From Prorocentrum cordatum (lineage: Eukaryota; Sar; Dinophyceae; Prorocentrales; Prorocentraceae), in the NCBI GenBank assembly GCA_963575745.1, contig CAUYUJ010013836.1:294488-358487 (forward strand): a stretch of DNA of 64,000 bases, written 5' to 3'. Position 1 is the first letter of the stretch. The number at the start of each line of letters is the position of its first letter. Below, piece by piece: positions 53,046-63,169 of this stretch. A program made the translations under genes and the position numbers. Under the pieces are notes generated by a model, which was not told the DNA's origin, made no database searches, and worked only from the letters and a program-made list of their open reading frames with translations.

Positions 53046-53693
53046 ATCAACGTCATCATCATCATCATCAACATCATCAACATCAACATCATCACAAACA
53101 TCGTCATCATCATGAGGGCACCGTCACCATCATCATCATAAACATCATCATCAACGTCAGCATCATCATCGGGACATCATCATCATCATCACCATCATCA
53201 TCTCATCATCAACATCATCATCATCATCATCGGGACACAGTCATCGTCATCATCATCAGCAGCATCATCATAATCATCATCACCATCGGGACACCATCAT
53301 GATCACCATCGTTCTCATCATCAACATTATCATCAACATCGTCATGATCCTCGGGACACCATCATCATCATGATCATCGCATCATCACCATCATCATCAT
53401 CGACATCACCATCATCAACAACATCATCATTGGGGCACCATCATCATCATGAGCAACATCATCATCAACATCGTCATTATCATTATTATCATCATCGGGG
53501 CACCATCAGCATCACCATCATCATCATCACCATCAGCATCATCAGCATCATCTTCGGGACACCATAATCATCATCAACATCATCATCATCATCAACATCA
53601 TTATCGCCAGGACAGCATTTCCATCAACATCATCATCACCAACATAATCGGAATGATCATCATCATCATCATCAGCATCATCATCATCATCAT

Positions 53694-53727
<34 letters not shown>

Positions 53728-53899
53728 GGGACACCATCATCGTCATCATCATCAACATAATCATCATGAGCATCATCATCCTCATCATCGGGACACTATC
53801 ATCATCATCGACACCATCATCAACATCATCATCATCTTCATCGGGACACCATCATCATCATCATCTCATCATCATCATCACCATCATCATCATCACCAT

Positions 53900-53931
<32 letters not shown>

Positions 53932-53935
53932 CGCG
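53046..53935. repeat. (ATC)n array with CGGGACACC punctuations
   Basis: About 890 bp of ATC triplets, interrupted every 50-100 bp by ATCGGGACACCATC. The interrupting motif becomes the unit of the next array. Confidence 0.95.
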
Positions 53936-54180
53936 GGACACCGCGGGACACCGGCGGGACACCGCGGGACACCGCGGGACACCGCGGGACACCGCGGGAC
54001 ACCGCGGGACACCGGCGGGACACCGCGGGGCCCCGCGCCCCGGATGAGAAACATTTGGTCCGGCCGCGCCTCAGCCACAGGAGGACACCGCGGGACACCG
54101 GCGGGACACCGCGGGGCCCCGCGCCCCGGAAGAGAAACATTTGGTCCGGCCGCGCCTTAGCCACAGGAGACTTTTTCTCG
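53936..54180. repeat. (CGCGGGACAC)n minisatellite and 85-bp duplication
   Basis: About nine 10-bp units are followed by two copies of a segment with CCCCGCGCCCCGGA, AGAAACATTTGGTCCGGCCG and AGCCACAGGAG (54026-54085 and 54113-54171). Confidence 0.9.
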
Positions 54181-54289
54181 CCCGCCCACGCAGCTTCGCC
54201 TCGCACGCACGGCACGCACGAACACGAAACCGAAACCGATTTCCCGGTGGGGGGCTCGCCGTTCCACTTCGATCTCACCCCCTCACCTC

Positions 54290-54605
54290 CGATAGCCCTA
54301 TAGCCCAATAGCCCAATAGCCCAATAGCCCCATAGCCCCATAGCCCCATAGCCCTATAGCCCTATAGCCCTATAGCCCTATAGCCCTATAGCCTTATAGC
54401 CCTATAGCCCTATGGTCCTAAAGCCCTATAGCCGTGTATAGCCCTATAGCCCTATAGGCCGAATAGCCTTATAGCCCTTAGCCCTATAGCCCTGTAGCCC
54501 TATAGCCCCATAGCCCTAAAGGCTTCTAGCCCTATATCCCTATGGCCACATCGCCCTATAGCCCTATAGCCCCATAGCCCTAAAGCCCTAAAGCCCCATA
54601 GCCCC
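54290..54605. repeat. CCCTATAGC minisatellite, array 2
   Basis: About 33 degenerate 9-bp units with occasional TAGCCCCA and TAAAGCCC variants. Confidence 0.9.
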
Positions 54606-54624
54606 CCCAAATTCTGATTGGGGC

Positions 54625-54860
54625 TTTTCTCTGGTATCATTCTTTTCTGTTTCTCTCTCTTTTTCTTTCTCCTCACTGTCTGTCTCTGTCTCTGCCTCTG
54701 TCCCTCTTTCTCTCGCAGTCCGTTTTGTTTTTCTCTCGCCCACTCCCTCTCTGTCTCTTCTTATGTCGTTTACTATCTCTCTCAGTCTCTCTCTCTCTCT
54801 GTCTCTCTGTGTCTGTCTCTCTCCCTCTCTCTCTTGCTGCATGTCTCTCTTTTCCGCCCC
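54625..54860 (+). repeat. Pyrimidine tract (TCTCTG/TCTCTC)
   Basis: A C/T-rich stretch of about 235 bp, 150-390 bp upstream of the SPRY-like exon. It might contribute a polypyrimidine tract for trans-splicing, but it is far from the ATG and may be just a repeat. Confidence 0.6.
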
Positions 54861-55011
54861 CGCCTCGGCGTCCTTGTGCACTTCATCCCCTGATTCAGAG
54901 CCACTTGGGCTCAAACTAGGGGTATATTTTCTTTCGGGTCTCCTCCATCCGCCGGCTCTTGCTGGCAAGGGGTAGCAAGGGAAGTTTTCGCAGCTGCAGC
55001 TCTACCAGACA

Positions 55012-55278
55012 ATGTCTGCCGATGATTCAGAGAGCGCCGCAAAGAAGAGGAAGGTCGAGGAGGAGGCCGACGCGAAGATGAAGGAGGAGCCGACAGAGCT
55101 TGAGGGTGATGCCAAGAAGGAATCGAGGAAACTGATCGCAGATGCCGTCAGCATCGACCCTGCCAACGCAACGCTGAACGTGATTCCTGCGCTTGATGGC
55201 CGTGTTCTGATGCCACTGACAGATGGTGGCCTCCAGTACTTGATCGCCGGGGCACGTGCCAACGTGGGCATTACCAAG
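55012..55278 (+). CDS. 5' exon of SPRY-domain (hnRNP U-like) nuclear protein
   Basis: The exon has 89 codons from the ATG at 55012. MSADDSESAAKKRKVEEEAD carries a KKRKV nuclear-localisation motif, followed by an acidic/Lys-rich linker (AKMKEEPTELEGDAKKES). From about residue 57, ANATLNVIPALDGRVLMPLT and GLQYLIAGARANVGITK follow the layout of the start of the hnRNP U SPRY domain, where an 'AGGRASYGV.KG' segment is typical. The exon ends in phase 0 at ACCAAG|GTTGGG (55278/55279), a GT donor at the point where the family would continue with a Gly and a beta strand. hnRNP U-type proteins bind RNA and chromatin. Downstream exons were not found here. Beyond the donor the frame runs into a repeat arm. 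Several AGs just upstream (GCAG, CTGCAG, ACCAG) could accept the spliced leader. Confidence 0.7.
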
Positions 55279-55304
55279 GTTGGGTTTGGGGATTCAAGAC
55301 GTGT

Positions 55305-55428
55305 GATCAGAGTGAGGGGGCTGAACCGAACGGTCATTCACTGTCCCTGGGTGCGTGGCTGAAGTGGAATTCCGCGATGCGGATTCTTGTTGTTGTTGTG
55401 TTTGTTGTTTGTTGTTTGTTGTTGTCGT
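55305..55428 (+). repeat. TTG-core composite repeat with arm A', in intron
   Basis: Arm A' (55311-55387; GAGGGGGCTGAACCGAACGG, about 95% like 49885-49965) plus a short TTG/TTTG core. It is joined to the 11-bp minisatellite. It lies about 30 bp inside the first intron of the SPRY-like gene. Confidence 0.85.
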
Positions 55429-55945
55429 CGTCCCACCCGCGACCCGCCCCGCGACCCACCCGCGACCCACCCCGCGACCCACCCGCGACCCACCCGCGAC
55501 CCACCCCGCGACCCACCCCGACCCACCCCGCGACCCACCCGCGACCCACCCGCGACCCACCCGCGACCCACCCCGCGACCCGCCCGCGACCCACCCCGAG
55601 AACCCCCCAGCGACCCACCCGCGATCCACCGGCGACCCACCCGCGACCCACCCGCAACCCACCCCGCGACCCACCCGCGACCCAACCGCGACCCACCCGC
55701 GACCCACCCGACCCCAACCAGCGACCCACCCGCGACCCCCACTTCGACCCACCACCCGCGACCCACCCGCGACCCCCCACCCGCGACCCACCCGCGACCC
55801 ACCCCGCGACCGCCCGCGACCCACCCCGAGACCCCCCCGGCGACCCCCCCGCGACCCACCCGCGACCCACCCGCGACCCACCGCGACCCACCCGCGACCC
55901 ACCCGCGACCCACCCGCGACCCACCCGCGACCCACCCCGCGACCA
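55429..55945. repeat. 11-bp (ACCCGCGACCC)n minisatellite, array 2
   Basis: About 46 units, the same motif and the same TTGTCGTCGTCCCACCCGCG left junction as the array at 51226. All frames are open. Confidence 0.95.
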
Positions 55946-56490
55946 CCCAAAATTTTCGGCGCCTGCGGCGGGTTTCTTTTGCATTCGTTCCAGGTGGGAG
56001 AGAACCTGCGACCCACCCGCAGACCCAAACGCCGCCGCGACCCACCCGCGACCCACCCGCGACCCACCCGCGACACACCCGCGACCCACCCCGCGACCCA
56101 CCCAAAATGTTCGGCGCCTGCGGCGGGCTTCTTTTGCATTCGTTCCAGGTGGAGAACCTGCGACCCACCCGCGACCCAAACCGCGTTCAGTGTACAAACC
56201 CAAATTTTCGGTGCCTGCGGCGGGCTTCTTTTGCATTCGTTCCAGGTGGAGAACCTGCGACCCACCCGCGACCCAAACCGCGTTCAGTGTACAAACCCAA
56301 ATTTTCGGTGCCTGCGGCGGGCTGTTTTTGAATTCTTTTCAGGTGGAGGTGGAGAGCCCGCGACCCACCCGCGAACCAAACTATGTTCACTGAACAAGCC
56401 AAAACTTCGGCGCCTGCGGCGGGTTTGTTTTGCATTCTACCAAGCAAAGTTTTCGGCGCCTGCGGCGGGCTGTTCTTGAATTCTAGACGC
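55945..56490. repeat. ~75-130-bp tandem repeat carrying the 11-bp minisatellite
   Basis: Six units share TTTTCGGCGCCTGCGGCGGG, TTTTGCATTCGTTCCAGGTG and GAGAACCTGCGACCCACCCG. The two central units are nearly identical. The 11-bp minisatellite is embedded in each unit. Confidence 0.9.
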
Positions 56491-56829
56491 TTCGCGTATC
56501 CCCACCAGTCCCCACTGTCGTTTTGCTACGATCACGACGGGAGCGTCCACGCGCCATTTTGGCGGCGTTTAATTTCTCGGTGGTAGACAGACTCCCTGGG
56601 TTTGCCACTTGCACGTTTCCTGGGCGTTCCTTGCAGACTTCCCAGATTGCACTCTCGCCTGGCTTCTCAGACGCCCTGGGTCGCTGCCCCCCCCGCCGCC
56701 TGATCCGCGGCCCCCGCGCGCGCCCGGGAATTTAGTCGCGGCCGCAGCCCGACCGTGACCGCCCGCCGTCGGCGCTTTCGCCTGCGGCTGTAAAAAAAAA
56801 GTATCCCCACCAGCCCGTCCAGAAACGAC
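56491..56829. other. No gene recognised
   Basis: Unique GC-rich sequence, possibly still intron of the SPRY-like gene. Confidence 0.3.
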
Positions 56830-57010
56830 GCCCAGGCGATCAGAGGGTCGTCCTGAGGGGCTTTTCGGCGTCTTGGGTGCCTCGGGGGGGCCTCTTTGGG
56901 CCGTTTGGGATCCTCTTGGGGGCCTCCTGGGGGCCTCTTGGGGCCATCTTGGGGCCATCTTGGGGCCTCTTGGTGCCTCCTGGGCGCTTCTTGGGGCCAT
57001 CTTGGAGGAA
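56830..57010 (+). repeat. G-rich 'CTTGGGGCC' dispersed array
   Basis: About fourteen units such as TCTTGGGGCCA and CTCGGGGGGGCC. The right flank TTGGACGCTCTGA (57119) matches GGACGCTCTGA near 31259. Confidence 0.7.
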
Positions 57011-57366
57011 ATCGATCAAAGAAGAGGGGAGCTTCAATTAGCGCTGCCCCCTCAGAAGGCCAAAATGGGGCCAAAACCTTGGTAAAATCAATGATTTTGG
57101 CTTCCTCGGCGAGGCCGTTTTGGACGCTCTGACCGCTCCCCGCCCCCCCTGTCCAGGTCAGTGGGGAGGGGGTAGGGGGAGGGGTAAACCCCTCCCCGAA
57201 GGGGAAGAAGGAGGGGTGGAAGAGGAAACTCGTTAAACCACCGACGCCCTAAAGGGCTGGTGGGATTCCTTCCAAATGGAGGTGGAGATCCCGCGACCCA
57301 CCCGCGACCCATCCGCCAGGTGGAGGAGGACGACGACGACGGAAAGGAGGAGGGGGGAGGATCGGG

Positions 57367-57580
57367 ATGGGGGAGGAAGAGGAGGAGGAGGAGGAGGAGG
57401 AGGAGGAGGAGGAGGAGGAGGAGGAGGAGGAGGAGGAGGAGGAGGAGGAGGAGGAGGAGGAGGAGGAGGAGGAGGAGGAGGAGGAGGAGGAGGAGGAGGA
57501 GGAGGAGGAGGAGGAGCAGGAGGAGGAGGAGGAGGAGGAGGAGGAGGAGGAGGAGGAGGAGGAAAAGGAGGAAGAGGAGT
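57367..57580. repeat. (GAG)n microsatellite
   Basis: Almost pure GAG for about 210 bp. The following 57583-57700 reads as an Asp/Glu-rich frame (DDDDDEDEDADEEEEE, then EGAIDREG before GTGAGG). It could be an acidic exon but is more likely array edge. Confidence 0.95.
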
Positions 57581-57840
57581 AGGTGGAGGAGGCGGGCGAC
57601 GACGACGACGATGAGGACGAGGACGCGGACGAGGAAGAGGAGGAGGAGGAGCAGGAGGAGGAGGAGGATGAGGAGGAGGGCGCCATCGACAGGGAAGGTG
57701 AGGGCCACGAGCTCCGCCAGCTCGATGCCCGCGTCGCTCGCGCCCGCCCCCTCACTCTCATCCGCAATTTCGGGGTGCTACGTACTATCGCAAAGACCTC
57801 AAACAGTAACCCTGGGAATATACGAGGTTCAGCTTACCCT

Positions 57841-58430
57841 GCTGGCATCCTCGCGTGACCACCTCCAACGCTCTGGCAAACATCCCACACACACCCGTAA
57901 CTTCTCGGCAAAACCCAACAGTCGCAATGCCACGGGAACCATGTTCACACAGATCCATGACTCGGGCGGGCGTGTGACGATTTTGACGACGAATTCGGCA
58001 ACGTGACGAGGATGGTTGTGGTTTTGGCGACGATGAGGAGAGCGGCGGCAACGACTATGACGACGATGATGCTGCTGCTGATGATGATGAGCATGATGTT
58101 GATGTTGATGTTGATGATTCTGCTGAGGATGATGAGGGTAATGATTGTGATGGGGATGATGTTTCGGATGGTGATGAGTATGATGATGATGCGGATGCTG
58201 ATCCTGCTGCTGCTGATGATGCTGGTGATGCTGATAATGATGATGATGCCAGTGACAACGACGACGCTGGTGGTGATGATGACGACGACGTCGGTGATGG
58301 TGATGCATGTGACGGTGCTACGGGTTAACATGGCAATGATGACGCTGGCGATGATGGGTGCGATGGTGCTAGTGAGGATGATGAGGAAGTGCGCGCGCAC
58401 AGAAACTCTGACAGTTTTTCATCTAATGAC
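57841..58430 (+). repeat. GAT-core composite repeat, copy 1
   Basis: The left arm (57841-57985) has GACCACCTCCAACGCTCTGG, CAAACATCCCACAC and ATCCATGACTCGGGCGGGCG. A GAT/GAC core (about 57985-58385) follows. The right arm has GAGGAAGTGCGCGCGCACAG and TCTGACAGTTTT. The same order occurs at 61284-62100, and inverted around 21765-22430. Confidence 0.75.
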
Positions 58431-58469
58431 CAACATCTCGAAATGCTCAGATCATGCATGGATTTGCAA

Positions 58470-58790
58470 CGAATTCGACACGCGGGCGAGAACACGCGCG
58501 TGTGGCTCGCATGGGATTTTTCGACAGGTGGCGGGTGGCGACAACAGTAGATTCATGTCGACATGCGCGCGCGCGTGTGGCCCGCATGGTTTCACTTGCA
58601 GCGAAGTCCGATGCTTTTCTTACGATTTCAGCGTCTGCGCGCGCAGCAATCTGGCATTCGTTTCAGGAAGGCAACCGCTGACTGCTTATTTTGTTTAACG
58701 CTCATTGGATCCACTTGTTTTGGAAGGAGTTTAGCATGTGCGCGCGCATGTGGTCCGCATGGTCTTGTTCGATACGATTTCACAGATAAC
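58470..58790 (+). repeat. Three diverged ~120-bp repeats (CGCGCGTGTGGCCCGCATGG)
   Basis: Units near 58494, 58567 and 58739 begin CGCGCGTGTGGCTCGCATGG or similar and continue with TTTCAC / TTTCGAC motifs. A distant relative lies near 63010-63060. Confidence 0.55.
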
Positions 58791-58831
58791 GCACTTGTGA
58801 GATCAAAGCGAGTGCACCGCATACCATTATC

Positions 58832-59090
58832 TAGTGGTCTTCGGCCCATCCTACCACCGCGCCTGGGATGTAGGTCGCCGGCTTCATGGGTGTTTGTTGG
58901 GGTCTCTCGGGATGCCTCTCGGCGGCCTCATGGAGGCAGGTTTGAGGCCTCTGGGGAGCATCTCTGGGGCCGTTTGGGAGCCACTTTTGGGCTTCTTGGG
59001 GGGCTTTTTCTGCGGCATCGAGGGCGCCTGCTGACAGTTTCGGGGTTCCTCTTGGGGCGGAGGGCTTGGCCCTCAAGACTGCGTGAGATT
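58832..59090 (+). repeat. G-rich 'CTTGGGGCC' dispersed array
   Basis: Left boundary GTGGTCTTCGGCCCATCC as at 30910, then degenerate TCTTGGGG / TTTGGGAGCC units. Confidence 0.7.
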
Positions 59091-59164
59091 TTGGGGAAGT
59101 TCACTGCGCGCCAAGGCACGGGTGCGGAACATGGGAGTCTATTTGTATACGGAATGCACAGACG

Positions 59165-59368
59165 CGGAGGAGGAGGAGAAGGGAGGAGGAGGAGGAGGAG
59201 GAGGAAGAGGAGGAGGAGGAGGAGGAGGAGGAGGAGGAGGAGGAGGAGGAGGAGGAGGAGGAGAGGGAGAGAGGGAGGAGAGGAGGACGAGGAGAGGAGG
59301 AGGAGGAGGAGGAGGAGGAGGAGGAGGAGGAGGAGGAGGAGGAGGAGGAGGAGGAGGAGGAGGAGGAG
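59165..59368. repeat. (GAG)n microsatellite
   Basis: Two pure GAG blocks separated by GAGAGGGAGAGAGGG and GGACGAGG. Confidence 0.95.
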
Positions 59369-59529
59369 GCAGATGGATGGATACGTCAAACGTGGGAGCG
59401 GAGCTCACAGACAAAAATGAGCGGCGCCATAGCGACAGTGACATTTCGTGTGTCGCGCGCCACGTGCGCCGCGTCCCATTCCTGCCGCGCATGTTGCGCC
59501 ATAGACGACAAAAGAGTCCATGCGCAGGG

Positions 59530-60105
59530 GAGACATGTTGACTTTGTATGGTTTTTGCGTAATGGTAGAGTTGAACGTCCTGGAGGTAGCCCCGTTTTTG
59601 TGCTTCCTTGTTTTTTTTTCTACCTCCCTTGCTTCGTCCTTTCCTTGTCTCCCTTTGCTTCGTCTGCGTTGTCCTGTCTCCTGTCTTCCAGGTTGCAGTG
59701 TGGTCTGGTGACGGATCTACAACAGTGCGCGAGGTCCTATCAAAAGCAGGAAGCCATTTCATGTTTCTGATTGCTTTTCTTTGCCCCTTTTTTCGCCGGT
59801 CCCTTTTGCTTCGTCTGCGCCGTTTTGTAACATTTTCGTCCGTGTCGGCTTTTTTTGGGGGGGAGGGGAGGGGAGCCCTGGAGTCCTGGGACGCATCGGC
59901 AAAAATGCGCACGGTGCTGTGAAAAGCAGGACGCTCTGTCAGTTTCGTTTTTTTGTTTCTTGTCCCCTTTTTCTGTCCCCTTCTCTTCGCCTGCGTTGTC
60001 CTCTTCCCCTCGCCGCTATTGCGTTTTTCGCGAGCACTCGGAGTCTTGTGACGCACTTACACCAGCGCGCATGGTCTTGCCAAAAGCAGAAAGCTCCCGT
60101 ACTGA
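59530..60105 (+). repeat. ~160-185-bp tandem repeat
   Basis: Units centred near 59705, 59889 and 60047 share GGTGACGGATCTACAACAGT / GTGACGCACTTACACCAGCG and TCAAAAGCAGGAAGC / CCAAAAGCAGAAAGC. A long pyrimidine half follows (TTTTCTTTGCCCC, then CTTCGTCTGCG). An earlier, more diverged unit is near 59535. Confidence 0.7.
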
Positions 60106-60224
60106 TACCGGTGCCCTTCTCTTGTTCTCGCCTTGCTCTGGCCTCCTGGGCGGCCCTCGTTGCTATGACCGAAATCGCCACGAAACGCTGGTCAGAGCAC
60201 GCTCCGAGAGTGGGTCGGGGGAAA

Positions 60225-61010
60225 GTTCTTCGGAGCCTCCTGCCCCACTAGGGGAGCTCCTGGGGAGCCCCCAAGAGCTCCCAAGGGCTCCCAAGAGCTC
60301 CCAGGAGCTCCCTGGAGCTGTTGGAAAACTGGGGGTGCGGGCTGCTGAGAAGCTGATGGCCTCACAGTTCGAGGTCGTGGGTCAGATGCCTCTTGGGTGC
60401 TTGTTCGGGTCTCCTGGGGAACCTGTGGGTAGCTTTTTTTGGGTGCAACTCTGAAGCCCCTTGGGGCCTCAGTGGGGCGTTTTGGGGGCCTCTCGGGGTT
60501 TCTTCTGGGCATCTTGCGGCCTCTTTGGGGGCTTCGTGGTGGCCTGCTGGCGATCTCGGGGGGGCCCTTTGAGCGGAGGGCTCGAAGTATCTGTTCGAGT
60601 TACCCATCCTGGGCCTCTCTTGGGGCTTTCTTGGAGCCATCTTGGTCCATCTTTGGAGCCTCTTGGGTTTTCTTGAGGCTATCCAGAGCAGTCTTGGGGC
60701 TTTTTTGGTGACCCCCTTGGGCTGTCTCGGACCGATCTTGAGGGCCTCCAGGACCGTCTTGGGCGCGTTTCCCAAAGGGAGTGGGACAATGTTTTGCCTT
60801 TTCTGGGCCCACTTGGGGATTTTCTTGGGGGTCTCTCGAGGCATCTTGAAGCAGTTTGTGGCAGTTTGGGACGTCTTCAAGCTGTCTCGCAACGCTCAGG
60901 GGCCCTTTGTGGCCATCTGAGACGATTCGTGAGACACTCTCGAGGGTGTCCGGAAGCTCCCGAGAGCTCCCAGGAGCTCTGGGGAGCTCCCCGGAGCTTA
61001 AGAGCGTCTG
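60225..61010 (+). repeat. G-rich 'CTTGGGG' dispersed array with GGGAGCTC clusters
   Basis: Degenerate CTTGGGGCC units (60380-60930), bounded on both sides by clusters of GAGCTCCC/GGGAGCTCC (60247-60325 and 60948-61005). Confidence 0.75.
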
Positions 61011-61283
61011 GAAAACCGGGGGTCTGGGCCCTTCAGAACCCTGCATCCCCACTACCTCTTTGGGCTGCATGAGCCTCGCGGCACTCCGCTCCACTACGTG
61101 CTGAAGGCACGGTGGCGGATTTGTCAAGGATGAGGGGGATGGTGTCGAAAAGAGTCCTGGCTGGGGTGGTCTGAGTTCATGTTTAGGACAAGTGATCGTA
61201 AGCCAAACCAGAAAGGCGAAGCGTTAAGTCAGGCCTCGGCCTGGGGGTAGACTAACATGTTTTCAGCGGCTCATTGTCGATCT

Positions 61284-62100
61284 GCGCTCCTGACCACATG
61301 CCACGCTCGATGAAACATACCACTCGCCCCACCCGCAACTTACAGGCAAACTCACATTGACGTGTGGGCCCGTTTAGTGCAGATCAATGGCTCGGGCGGG
61401 TAGGTGATGATGACGACGACAGTGGCACCACGCTGGTGATAATGACGGTGATGATGGTGGTCGCGATGATGAGGCCGACGACACCGATGATGACGAATAT
61501 AGTGTTTGACGACCTTGATGATGACGATGATGATGATGATGATGACGACGACGACCATGGCAACGATGATGATGCTGATGATGATGACAACGACGACGAT
61601 GATGCTGATGCTGATCATGCTTCTGCTGATGATGATGATCATGTTGATTCTGATGATGATGATTTTGATGATGATGCTGCTGATGTTGATGATGACCATG
61701 ACGGTGCTGATGATGATTATGATGATGCTGACTATGCTGCTGATGACGATTCTGATGCTGATGCTGATGCTGATGATAACGATGATGACGATGCTGATGA
61801 TGATTATGATGATTCTGATGATTCTGATGATCCTGATGGTTCTGATGATTCTGATGATGCTGGTGATGATGATGGTGATGATGATGATGATGCTGATGGT
61901 GACGATGCTGATGATGATGATGATGATGGTGATGATGGTGGTGATGATGATGAGGCCGATGAGGACAATTGCGGTGGTGCTGGTAATGCATATGATGGTG
62001 ATGGCGATGGCGGTGGCAATGATGACGCTGGCGATGGCGACGAGGGTGCTGATGAAGATGGTGAGGAAGTGTGCGTGCGCGTTGAACATTTTGACAGTTA
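61284..62100 (+). repeat. GAT-core composite repeat, copy 2
   Basis: The left arm (61284-61405) has CTGACCACATGCCACGCTC, CACCCGCAACTTACAGGC and GATCAATGGCTCGGGCGGG. A GAT core of about 640 bp follows. The right arm has GAGGAAGTGTGCGTGCGCG and TTTTGACAGTT. Confidence 0.75.
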
Positions 62101-62139
62101 TGTACCAGCGTTGGAGCAAATCAGGTATAGACTAGTTGA

Positions 62140-62315
62140 CCGACAGGATGGGCCCCTTGGGCTCCATTCGACTCCTGTGGGCGCTATTGGATTCCGTAGG
62201 CCTTCATTGGGCTCTTTTGGACTCCATTGGACTCCTGTGGGATTCCATTTGTGCTTCATCGGGCTCCGTTGGTCCAGTGAACTCCATTGGTTTTCAATTG
62301 ACTCGAATGGGCGGC
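62140..62315. repeat. ~12-bp (GGACTCCATTGG)n minisatellite
   Basis: About thirteen degenerate units of GGGCTCCATTGGACTCCTG. Confidence 0.75.
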
Positions 62316-62324
62316 GATGATAAC

Positions 62325-62810
62325 GACGATGGTATTGACGGTAATGGTAACACTTTCGACGGCAATGGCGGTACTGATACTTCATGGCGATGGTGGTGAC
62401 GGCCGCGATAACACCGATGATGATGACGGTGATGATGGCGACGGGGATGATGGTGACGATGACAATGGAAATGGTGTCGAACATGATTGCGATAATGACT
62501 ATGACAATGGTGGCTCTGAGAGTGGTTATGGTAGAGGTGATGGTGATACTGAGGATGATGATGAGGGACGTGTACTTGCAGTCGGTGACGCTGATGATGG
62601 CGATGACGATGGTGCCGCTCGCTATGATGTCGATGGTGATGATGCTGCTGATGATGATGAAGCTGATGACGATGATGCTGATGATGATGACGACGATGAT
62701 GATGACGATGAGTGGGTGGTGGTGATGAGACTGGTGGTGATGATGATGCTGTCGATGCTGATGATTCTGATGATGACGACGACGATGGTGATGAGGATAA
62801 CGGGAAAATT
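62325..62810. repeat. (GAT/GGT)n microsatellite
   Basis: Degenerate GAT/GAC/GGT triplets, purer after 62640. Confidence 0.9.
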
Positions 62811-63165
62811 CACGCGCGGAGTAAACAAGTTAAGTGCTTACGAATGGTAGGCACACAGCTTTTATAGTTGTTTATGAAAGCGCTATATTTCGAGATGCTT
62901 CGACAACCATTGAATCCGGACAGCTTTTGACTTTCGCGCGAGCCCCGCATTTTATTGTTTGGCAGACTGTTGGGTGAAATCCCAAATTTCTGACTTTTGA
63001 CAGCGCGCGATGGTTTCGAATGGTTTTGACATGCGCGCGAGGGGACCCACATGGTCCTATTCGAAAGGGGTGGCAGGATATATACTTCTGTCGTACAACA
63101 TAAAGGCAAGGACACGCGTAGAACATATGACATGCTCGCCAGCGTGGACCCTAAATAGTGTGTTT
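62811..63165. other. No gene recognised
   Basis: AT-richer unique sequence between two arrays, with scattered CGCGCGA motifs related to 58470-58790. Confidence 0.4.
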
Positions 63166-63169
63166 CGGG

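Noticed and set aside
54290-54605. CCCTATAGC array as telomeric repeat
   Set aside because: Dinoflagellate telomeres are TTTAGGG-type. This 9-bp unit is different and internal.
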